A stretch of DNA of 46,705 bases from Paracoccaceae bacterium (GTDB lineage Bacteria > Pseudomonadota > Alphaproteobacteria > Rhodobacterales > Rhodobacteraceae): contig REBU01000040.1 of assembly GCA_007692585.1 (NCBI GenBank), forward strand, positions 1 to 46,705, in the 5' to 3' direction. This document shows positions 1 through 6,594 of the stretch, in pieces. The notes under the pieces were generated by a model, which worked only from the letters and a program-made list of their open reading frames with translations, had not been told where the DNA came from and did not search any database. The translations under genes and the position numbers were made by a program. The first letter of the stretch is position 1; each line of letters starts with the position of its first letter.

Positions 1-41
1 GCCCGCACGATCACCGGGATTTTCTGCGTGCCCGCGCTCAT
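1..41 (-). CDS. dmmB: DmmB-like reductase subunit, N-terminal fragment (cut by window edge)
   Basis: An ATG at 41 (reverse strand) overlaps the dmmA stop codon as ATGA, and opens a frame that runs off the left edge after about 13 codons (MSAGTQKIPVIVR). Such overlap suggests translational coupling. The product cannot be identified from so few residues. The dmmD-dmmA order predicts dmmB, the PDR/VanB-type flavin and 2Fe-2S reductase subunit of dimethylamine monooxygenase, and a start of this type would fit a reductase N-terminus. This is inference from gene order. Confidence 0.5.
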   Translation of the reverse strand, partial: MSAGTQKIPVIVR

Positions 42-643
42 TTGTACAACTCCACCGGATCCGGCACCTCGCCGGGGTCTTCGGCATCGATGCAGACCCC
101 CTGAAACGCGGCAAGCCTGCGCGAATAATGGTCGCGCACGAACAGATTCAGCCCGCAATGGCTGCATCGGAACGGGTCGGTCATCACATCCTCGGTGATC
201 CCCTTGCAATGGACGCATTGCACCCGCCGCGCGACAGACCCGCGATGTTCGGTCTGGATTGCAGCCAGCGGCAACCCCGCCTGCAAAGCCTCGTTCATCG
301 CCTGCCCGATCAGCCCTTCGGTCCCCGCAAGGTAAATCTGCGCGCCCATAACCGTGTCCTGCAAGACCCGCCGGATGCGCTGCACGGTCGCGGGATAACT
401 CGGGCCGACATGCAGGATCGCAGGCCCCGCCGCGCGCAATGCCGCCACCAGCGCGTCTGCCCCGCGCGGGATGAAGATCACATGCGCTTGCACCATGATC
501 TCGGGCGCAGCGCGGGCCAGATCGAGAAGCGCCTCTGCCCCCTCACCATCCACGATCATCAGATGCTGGCTGCCCTTGCGCGGGGCAAGCACGCCGTAAA
601 CCGGGCGGCTGGCGATGGAAGGCGGAAAGTCAAAGCGGCTCAT
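38..643 (-). CDS. dmmA: Dimethylamine monooxygenase subunit DmmA-like protein
   Basis: This 201-residue protein resembles the DmmA family, a small subunit of the oxidative N-demethylase that converts dimethylamine to methylamine and formaldehyde. The C-terminal third carries two CxxC pairs (CVHC and CSHC, about residues 143-163), followed by a conserved-looking tail around RDHYSRRLAAFQGVC. The paired cysteines suggest a zinc-ribbon or metal site. The gene lies 71 nt downstream of the GcvT-family gene and overlaps the next start by 4 nt, so all three are probably one leftward operon. The assignment rests on recognising the C-terminal motif and on the neighbouring methylamine genes; the N-terminal half shows no catalytic motif I can name. 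Confidence 0.8.
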   Translation of the reverse strand: MSRFDFPPSIASRPVYGVLAPRKGSQHLMIVDGEGAEALLDLARAAPEIMVQAHVIFIPRGADALVAALRAAGPAILHVGPSYPATVQRIRRVLQDTVMGAQIYLAGTEGLIGQAMNEALQAGLPLAAIQTEHRGSVARRVQCVHCKGITEDVMTDPFRCSHCGLNLFVRDHYSRRLAAFQGVCIDAEDPGEVPDPVELYK

Positions 644-714
644 CGCAGGTCATGCTCCCTGTGTCATCTCGTGAAACGGGCGCGGCCTCGTGAGAGAACC
701 GCGCCCGATGATCG

Positions 715-1851
715 TCACCCTTTCGCCGTGCGGCGGGTCTTGTCCGGGTCATAGAAGGGCATGGAATGGGTCACGCAGGGAATTTCCCCGTCTGCGTTTT
801 TCACCACCATCGCCGTGCCGTCCACCGCGCAGTCCACCGGCATCCGCGCGATCCCGACATTGTGGTTGTTGAGCGAAGAATACATGCCCACCGTCACCAC
901 ACCGACCTGCTTGCCGTCCTTCATCAGGGCCGCACCTTCATCCGCAGGGGTCGTGCCTTCCAGCTTCACGCCGTAAATCTTGAAGCGCTCCTTGCCCTGC
1001 AGGCGGTAATGCTCCTCGGCCCCACGAAAGCCCGTCTTGCCCTTCGAGACGGTGAAATCCAGCCCCAACTCCCAGAGCGTATCGCCGCATTTCTCATCCT
1101 CGAACGGGTATTTCTCGGAATTGTCATAGGGGAAGAACAAGAGATAGCTTTCCGCGCGAAGCAGATCGAGCGTGGTGAAGCGCGTGGGAATAATCCCCAT
1201 CGGCGCGCCCTTCTCGACCAGCGCATCCCAGATCGCGACCGCATCCTGCGCGCGGCAGAAAATCTCGTAGCCGCGCTCGCCCGTGTAGCCGGTGCGCGAG
1301 ATCATCACCGGCTTGTCCCAGAGCATCGTTTGGGAATGCGCGAAATAAGCCAGATCGCGGATGCCCGGCACGCCCTGCGCTTCCAGAAAATCGACGGCCA
1401 GTGGCCCCTGCAGCGAGATGTCATGCAGGTTGTCATCAAAGCGAATATCCACATCGCGCCCCGTTGCAGCCATGGTCAGCTGCTCATGCCCCTGCCCTGA
1501 TCCATGCACGACCATGTAAGCATTCGGGCCAGTGCGATAGATCACGCAATCGTCGATGAATTTGCCCTCGTCGTTCAGCATCGTCGCGTAGGAACTGCGC
1601 CCCGGCTTGATCTTGTCGGCATAGCGCGTCGTCGCGCGGTCGATCACGTGAAAGGCATGGGGCCCCACCACATGCACCTTCTTCAGCCCGGACACATCCA
1701 TGAACCCCGCCTTGGTGCGGATCGCGAGATATTCCTCCTCCTGATCCTTGTCATAGCTCCAGGCCGTGCCCATGCCCGACCAGTCCTCCAGCGCCGAGCC
1801 CATCGCCCTGTGCCGGTCCGCCAGAACCGAAAACCGCCATGATGCCGTCAT
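715..1851 (-). CDS. dmmD: GcvT-family aminomethyltransferase, DmmD-like
   Basis: This 378-residue protein belongs to the glycine-cleavage T-protein/dimethylglycine-dehydrogenase C-terminal family, which binds tetrahydrofolate and captures one-carbon units. Family signatures include a D-V-S-G stretch near residue 52, a SLQGP motif in the middle, the SRTGYTGERGYEIF motif, and the LDLLRAESYLLFF stretch. The ATG at 1851 is preferred over the one at 1857 because a GGGAGGG sequence then sits at proper ribosome-binding distance. It heads a leftward operon with dmmA and dmmB and diverges from the mgs genes. Its likely role is to receive formaldehyde or methylene units released by demethylation onto folate. 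The dmmD symbol is taken from the dmmDABC order recalled for marine Roseobacter-group bacteria; a plain folate-dependent demethylase is the alternative. Confidence 0.72.
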   Translation of the reverse strand: MTASWRFSVLADRHRAMGSALEDWSGMGTAWSYDKDQEEEYLAIRTKAGFMDVSGLKKVHVVGPHAFHVIDRATTRYADKIKPGRSSYATMLNDEGKFIDDCVIYRTGPNAYMVVHGSGQGHEQLTMAATGRDVDIRFDDNLHDISLQGPLAVDFLEAQGVPGIRDLAYFAHSQTMLWDKPVMISRTGYTGERGYEIFCRAQDAVAIWDALVEKGAPMGIIPTRFTTLDLLRAESYLLFFPYDNSEKYPFEDEKCGDTLWELGLDFTVSKGKTGFRGAEEHYRLQGKERFKIYGVKLEGTTPADEGAALMKDGKQVGVVTVGMYSSLNNHNVGIARMPVDCAVDGTAMVVKNADGEIPCVTHSMPFYDPDKTRRTAKG

Positions 1852-1857
1852 CTCCAT

Positions 1858-2207
1858 CCCTCCCGATTATCCTTGCCGTGACGCTGTCGTGATCGCTGCG
1901 CAGCGGCCCGATCCAGCCCGGACCCTGTGGAACTCTGACCCAAGTTGGACAAATCCGGGCACAAAAATCAACACTAAAAGAAAATATTTTTACTGTAAGG
2001 CAATTTTTCAGGCGTCAAAGGCGGCTCGCTGCACAAGGCGACAGCACCCTGCGCCCCATCCCTTGGCCCTTCTGCGCGACTCTGCGCAAAAAACTGGCGG
2101 TCCACGCTGCGAGCAGAAACTCTTAGGAAAATATATTTCTTGATGGTTGAATTGCCACAGGCATGCTGTTAGCGTTCTGTCATCATCCCTTCAAAGGAGC
2201 CTGCCGC
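1858..2207. promoter_or_regulatory. Divergent regulatory region between the dmm and mgs-gmaS operons
   Basis: This 350-base gene-free stretch separates two divergent operons of one pathway. It holds two AT-rich patches against a GC-rich background: AAAATATTTT at 1981-1990 and AAATATATTT at 2129-2138, each a perfect 10-base palindrome inside a similar context. No clean sigma-70 or sigma-54 promoter could be assigned by eye. A strong ribosome-binding site (AAAGGAG, 2193-2199) precedes mgsA. Promoters for both operons must be here by position; the palindromes are only candidate operators. Confidence 0.55.
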
Positions 2208-3104
2208 ATGTGCGGAATCGTTGGATTGTTTCTCAAGGACAAAGCGCTGGAGCCGCAACTGGGCGCGCTTCTGACTGATATGCTGGTGACGATGACAGAT
2301 CGCGGGCCAGACAGCGCAGGGATCGCGATCTATGGCAACGGAGCGGCGGGAAAGGCCAAGCTCACGCTGCAATCCGACACGCCCGATGCGGATTTCGCGA
2401 CCCTGGCCGATGACCTCGGCGCGCAGATCAACGCCCCTGTCAGCCTGCGGCGCAAGGACAGCCATGCCGTGCTCGATCTGCCCGAAGCGCAGGTCGACGC
2501 CGCGCGTGCAGCGCTCGGCGATCTGCGTCCCGGCCTGCGCGTGATGAGCGACGGCGCGCGGATCGAGATCTACAAGGAAGTCGGCCTGCCCCGCGACGTC
2601 GCCGCGCGCTTTGATCTTGCGGCCATGACCGGCACGCATGGCATCGGCCATACCCGCATGGCGACCGAATCGGCGGTGACGACGCAGGGCGCGCATCCTT
2701 TCTCGACAGGCTCTGACCAGTGCCTTGTCCATAACGGCTCGCTCTCCAACCACAACAACTGGCGGCGCAAGCTGAAGCGCGAAGGCATCCGCATCGACAG
2801 CCAGAACGACACGGAAGTGGGCGCGGCCTATCTGACCTGGAAAATGCGCGAAGGCGCGTCCCTGGGCCAGGCGCTCGAAGGCGCGCTCGATGATCTCGAC
2901 GGATTTTTCACCTTCGTCGTGGGCACCAGCGACGGCTTCGGCGTGGTCCGCGATCCGATTGCCTGCAAGCCTGCGGTCATGGCCGAAACCGATCAATATG
3001 TGGCTTTTGGCTCGGAATATCGCGCGCTCGTCAACCTGCCGGGCATTGAAACCGCCCGCGTCTGGGAGCCCGAACCCGCCACTGTCTATTTCTGGAGCCA
3101 CTGA
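2208..3104 (+). CDS. mgsA: N-methylglutamate synthase subunit A (class II glutamine amidotransferase)
   Basis: This 298-residue protein starts MCGIVGLF, so Cys2 becomes the N-terminal nucleophile of an Ntn-type class II glutamine amidotransferase. An upstream in-frame ATG at 2163 would bury that cysteine, and AAAGGAG stands 8 nt before 2208, so 2208 is the start. Further family signs are RGPDSAG near residue 28, a GIGHTRMAT stretch and the VHNGSLSNHNNWR motif. In the N-methylglutamate pathway the three mgs proteins, homologous to parts of glutamate synthase, use glutamate and methylamine to make N-methylglutamate. The gene heads mgsA-mgsB-mgsC, with 3 nt to mgsB. Confidence 0.88.
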   Translation: MCGIVGLFLKDKALEPQLGALLTDMLVTMTDRGPDSAGIAIYGNGAAGKAKLTLQSDTPDADFATLADDLGAQINAPVSLRRKDSHAVLDLPEAQVDAARAALGDLRPGLRVMSDGARIEIYKEVGLPRDVAARFDLAAMTGTHGIGHTRMATESAVTTQGAHPFSTGSDQCLVHNGSLSNHNNWRRKLKREGIRIDSQNDTEVGAAYLTWKMREGASLGQALEGALDDLDGFFTFVVGTSDGFGVVRDPIACKPAVMAETDQYVAFGSEYRALVNLPGIETARVWEPEPATVYFWSH

Positions 3105-3107
3105 GCC

Positions 3108-3791
3108 ATGCAGACCATCGACCTTGCCACCACCCCCCTGCGCGAGATGAACGCGACGCTTCAGGCGCAGGCGGATCAGACCAATGCGACCAGCTGGGAC
3201 ATCCTGAACCCGCGCGGCGCGCATGCCATCGCGGTCGGGCTTGATGCGCCCATCGAAGTCACCGTGCGCGGCTCGACAGGCTATTACTGCGCGGGCATGA
3301 ACAAGCAGGCGACAGTGCATGTGACAGGCTCCGCCGGGCCGGGTGTGGCCGAAAACATGATGTCGGGCACGGTCATCATCGACGGCGATGCCAGCCAGTA
3401 TGCCGGGGCCACCGGGCGCGGCGGGCTTCTGGTGATCAAGGGCAATGCATCGTCGCGCTGCGGGATCTCGATGAAGGGCATCGATATCGTCGTCCAAGGC
3501 AATATCGGGCATATGTCGGCCTTCATGGGGCAAGCGGGCAATCTGGTCGTCTGCGGCGATGCGGGCGACGCTTTGGGCGACTCGCTCTATGAAGCGCGGC
3601 TGTTCGTGCGTGGATCGGTCAAAAGCCTCGGCGCGGATTGCATCGAGAAAGAGATGCGCCCCGAGCATCTGGAGATCCTGCGCGATCTGCTGACGCGCGC
3701 CGGCATCGAAGCAGATCCGCAGGAATTCCGCCGCTACGGCTCTGCCCGCAAGCTCTATAATTTCGATATCGACAATGCCGCGGCCTATTGA
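3108..3791 (+). CDS. mgsB: N-methylglutamate synthase subunit B (glutamate synthase GXGXG domain)
   Basis: This 227-residue protein matches the C-terminal beta-helix (GXGXG) domain of glutamate synthase as a free-standing subunit. Its glycine-rich repeated turns can be seen (GSTGYYCAGMNKQATV, GASAGP-like and GATGRGGLLVIKGNASSRCG segments, then GNIGHMSAFMGQAGNLVVCGDAG). The domain is structural in glutamate synthase, linking the amidotransferase and FMN synthase domains, and the same is inferred here between MgsA and MgsC. It starts 3 nt after mgsA and ends 12 nt before mgsC, so the three are co-transcribed and probably form one complex. Confidence 0.88.
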   Translation: MQTIDLATTPLREMNATLQAQADQTNATSWDILNPRGAHAIAVGLDAPIEVTVRGSTGYYCAGMNKQATVHVTGSAGPGVAENMMSGTVIIDGDASQYAGATGRGGLLVIKGNASSRCGISMKGIDIVVQGNIGHMSAFMGQAGNLVVCGDAGDALGDSLYEARLFVRGSVKSLGADCIEKEMRPEHLEILRDLLTRAGIEADPQEFRRYGSARKLYNFDIDNAAAY

Positions 3792-3803
3792 GGGATAATT
3801 TCC

Positions 3804-5147
3804 ATGACCACACATGACAAACGCATCCCCCAGACGGTGCCGATCCAGTCCGCGACCTTCACAAACCCCATCAACGCGGAAATCCGCCGCGCGGCCGCGA
3901 CGGGCATCTACGACATTCGCGGCGGCGGCGCGAAACGCAAGGTTCCGCATTTCGATGATCTGCTGTTCCTCGGGGCCTCGATCAGCCGCTACCCGCTCGA
4001 AGGCTACCGCGAGAAATGCGACACCCGCGTCACGCTCGGCACCCGCTTCGCCAAGACCCCCATCGAGCTGGACATCCCCATCACCATCGCGGGCATGAGC
4101 TTCGGCGCGCTTTCGGCGCAGGCCAAGGAAGCGCTGGGGCGCGGGGCGTCTGCAGCGGGCACTTCGACCACCACCGGCGACGGCGGCATGACGCCCGAAG
4201 AACGCGGCCATTCCACCAAGCTCGTCTATCAATACCTGCCGTCGCGCTACGGCATGAACCCCGACGACCTGCGCCGCGCCGATGCGATTGAAATCGTCGT
4301 GGGCCAGGGCGCAAAGCCGGGCGGCGGCGGCATGCTTCTGGGCCAGAAAATCAGCGACCGCGTGGCCGAAATGCGCACCTTGCCCAAGGGCATCGACCAG
4401 CGCTCCGCCTGCCGTCACCCCGACTGGACCGGGCCGGATGATCTGGAAATCAAGATCCTGGAGCTGCGCGAGATCACCGGCTGGCGCGTGCCGATCTATG
4501 TGAAAGTCGGCGGCACCCGCCCCTATTACGACACGGCGCTGGCGGTCAAAGCGGGCGCGGATGTCGTGGTGCTTGACGGGATGCAGGGCGGCACAGCGGC
4601 CACGCAGGACGTGTTCATCGAAAATGTCGGCCTGCCCATCCTCGCCTGTATCCGCCCCGCTGTGCGCGCGCTGCAAGACCTCGGCATGCACCGCGAGGTG
4701 CAGCTGATCGTCTCGGGCGGCATCCGCACGGGCGCGGATGTGGCGAAAGCCATGGCGCTCGGCGCGGATGCCGTCGCCATCGGCACCGCCGCGCTGATCG
4801 CGCTGGGCGACAATGACCCGAAATGGGAGGCCGAATATCAGGCGCTCGGCACCACGACCGGCGCCTATGACGACTGGCACGAAGGCCGCGACCCGGCGGG
4901 CATCACCACGCAAGACCCCGAACTTGCCGCCCGCCTCGACCCGGTGGAAGCCGGTCGCCGCCTGCGCAACTACCTGAAAGTGATGACGCTTGAGGCCCAG
5001 ACCATCGCGCGGGCCTGCGGGCATAACCACCTGCACAATCTCGAACCCGAAGACCTCTGCGCGCTGACGATGGAGGCGGCGGCCATGGCGCAGGTGCCGC
5101 TCGCAGGCACCGACTGGTATCCCGGCAAACCGGGGACCGGCTACTGA
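3804..5147 (+). CDS. mgsC: N-methylglutamate synthase subunit C (FMN-binding glutamate synthase domain)
   Basis: This 447-residue protein is the FMN-dependent synthase domain of the glutamate synthase family. Seen in order: a TIAGMSFGALS segment, the TGDGGM loop, GQGAKPGGGGMLLGQK (substrate and FMN region), VKVGG, then the C-terminal TIM-barrel phosphate-binding part with IVSGGIRTGADVAKAMALGADAVAIGTAAL. The catalytic role inferred is formation of N-methylglutamate from a glutamate-derived intermediate and methylamine. A hairpin terminator follows immediately, separating it from gmaS. Confidence 0.88.
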   Translation: MTTHDKRIPQTVPIQSATFTNPINAEIRRAAATGIYDIRGGGAKRKVPHFDDLLFLGASISRYPLEGYREKCDTRVTLGTRFAKTPIELDIPITIAGMSFGALSAQAKEALGRGASAAGTSTTTGDGGMTPEERGHSTKLVYQYLPSRYGMNPDDLRRADAIEIVVGQGAKPGGGGMLLGQKISDRVAEMRTLPKGIDQRSACRHPDWTGPDDLEIKILELREITGWRVPIYVKVGGTRPYYDTALAVKAGADVVVLDGMQGGTAATQDVFIENVGLPILACIRPAVRALQDLGMHREVQLIVSGGIRTGADVAKAMALGADAVAIGTAALIALGDNDPKWEAEYQALGTTTGAYDDWHEGRDPAGITTQDPELAARLDPVEAGRRLRNYLKVMTLEAQTIARACGHNHLHNLEPEDLCALTMEAAAMAQVPLAGTDWYPGKPGTGY

Positions 5148-5154
5148 CATTACA

Positions 5155-5188
5155 AACGCGGGTCAGACACAGCTCTGGCCCGCGTTTT
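5155..5188 (+). terminator. Hairpin with T-tract between mgsC and gmaS
   Basis: The arms 5155-5167 and 5174-5186 pair over 13 positions (12 Watson-Crick and one G-T), with a 6-nt loop, and the 3' side runs into TTTT. It begins 8 nt after the mgsC stop codon. This looks like a Rho-independent terminator or attenuator inside the pathway operon, so gmaS may be expressed at a lower level than mgsABC or from its own promoter. Confidence 0.75.
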
Positions 5189-5219
5189 CACTTCAGGAAA
5201 GACAACCAATGGGGACAAG

Positions 5220-6539
5220 ATGACACTGGATCTGGAAGCCTTCGCAAAAGAACGCGGAATCAAGTATTTCATGATTTCCTTTACCGACCTGTTTGGCGGC
5301 CAGCGTGCGAAACTGGTGCCGACACAGGCCATTGCCGACATGCAGACGGATGGCGCGGGCTTCGCGGGCTTTGCCACATGGCTCGACCTGACGCCCGCCC
5401 ATCCCGATATGCTGGCCGTGCCCGACCCGGCCTCTGTGATCCAGATCCCGTGGAAACCCGAAATCGCCTGGGTCGCGGCCGATTGCGTCATGGAAGGCGC
5501 GGATGTGGAGCAGGCCCCGCGCAACGTGCTGCGCCGCCAGATCGCTGAAGCCGCCAAGCTCGGCCTGCAGGTCAAGACGGGCATCGAGGCCGAGTTCTTC
5601 CTGCTCACCCCCGACGGCATGCAAATCTCCGACCCCTATGACACCGCCGCCAAGCCCTGCTACGACCAGCAGGCGATCATGCGCCGCTATGAGGTCGTGC
5701 GCGAGATCTGCGACTACATGCTCGATCTGGGCTGGGGCCCCTATCAGAACGACCATGAAGACGCCAATGGCCAGTTCGAGATGAATTGGGAATTTGCCGA
5801 TGCGCTGGTGACCGCCGACCGGCACAGTTTCTTCAAATTCATGGTCAAATCCGTGGCCGAAGCGCATGGCTTCCGCGCCACCTTCATGCCCAAACCCATT
5901 CAGGGCCTGACCGGCAATGGCTGCCATGTGCATATCTCGGTCTGGGATGATGCGGGCAAAAACGCCTTTGCCGCTGACAAGGGCACGGGCCCCACAGGCG
6001 AACTGGGCCTGTCCGATCAGGGCGCGCAGTTCCTCGGCGGCATCATGAAACACGCAAGCGCCTTGGCCGCGATCACCAACCCGACCGTCAACAGCTACAA
6101 GCGCATCAATGCGCCGCGCACCGCGTCGGGTGCGACATGGGCGCCCAATTCCGTCACATGGACCGGCAATAACCGCACCCATATGGTGCGCGTGCCGGGG
6201 CCGGGGCGGTTCGAGCTGCGCCTGCCCGATGGCGCGGCGAACCCTTACTTGCTGCAAGCGGTGATCATCGCGGCAGGCCTCAGCGGTCTGCGGTCCAAGG
6301 CCGATCCCGGCAAGCGCTGGGATATCGACATGTATGCCGAAGGCCACAAGGTCGAGGATGCGCCGAAACTGCCGCTGAACCTGCTCGACGCCCTGCGCGC
6401 CTATGAGGCCGATGACGAACTGATGCAGATGATGGGCCGCGAATTCTCACAAGCCTTCCTGAAACTGAAGCGGCAGGAATGGAATTCCTTCGTGTCCCAT
6501 TTCAGCCGCTGGGAGCGCGAGAACACGCTCGATATCTGA
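5220..6539 (+). CDS. gmaS: Gamma-glutamylmethylamide synthetase (glutamine synthetase-like)
   Basis: This 439-residue glutamine-synthetase-family enzyme ligates methylamine to glutamate with ATP, giving gamma-glutamylmethylamide. Visible motifs are EAEFFL (metal-binding glutamate region, about residue 124), NDHEDANGQFEMN, the GNGCHVHIS motif that carries the catalytic/ATP histidine, and RFELRLPDGAANPYL near the C-terminus. The N-terminal FAKERGIKYFMISFTDLFGG stretch is typical of the so-called type III/GmaS group rather than GlnA. Its place directly after mgsABC supports GmaS over ammonia-specific glutamine synthetase. A four-codon mini-ORF (ATG at 5209, TGA at 5221-5223) overlaps its start codon. 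Confidence 0.9.
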   Translation: MTLDLEAFAKERGIKYFMISFTDLFGGQRAKLVPTQAIADMQTDGAGFAGFATWLDLTPAHPDMLAVPDPASVIQIPWKPEIAWVAADCVMEGADVEQAPRNVLRRQIAEAAKLGLQVKTGIEAEFFLLTPDGMQISDPYDTAAKPCYDQQAIMRRYEVVREICDYMLDLGWGPYQNDHEDANGQFEMNWEFADALVTADRHSFFKFMVKSVAEAHGFRATFMPKPIQGLTGNGCHVHISVWDDAGKNAFAADKGTGPTGELGLSDQGAQFLGGIMKHASALAAITNPTVNSYKRINAPRTASGATWAPNSVTWTGNNRTHMVRVPGPGRFELRLPDGAANPYLLQAVIIAAGLSGLRSKADPGKRWDIDMYAEGHKVEDAPKLPLNLLDALRAYEADDELMQMMGREFSQAFLKLKRQEWNSFVSHFSRWERENTLDI

Positions 6540-6547
6540 TCCCTCAT

Positions 6548-6574
6548 CCCCCGCCGCTCAAGTCCCGGCGGGGG
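6548..6574. terminator. Bidirectional hairpin between convergent gmaS and tdm
   Basis: The perfect 9-bp GC stem 6548-6556/6566-6574 has a 9-nt loop. It sits between the gmaS stop codon and the tdm stop codon, so it probably ends both transcripts. There is no T-tract on either side. Confidence 0.6.
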
Positions 6575-6594
6575 CGTCATGCAGCGCCCCGTCC

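Noticed and set aside
1858-2207. Sigma-54 promoter for the nitrogen-related operons
   Set aside because: I found no TGGCAC-N5-TTGCA-type pair with correct spacing in either direction, so no claim is made.
2169-5150. 993-codon open frame on the reverse strand
   Set aside because: It is the antisense shadow of mgsA-mgsB-mgsC, which have clear family motifs; high GC content leaves the opposite strand open. Its protein is Arg/His/Ala-rich without recognisable domains.
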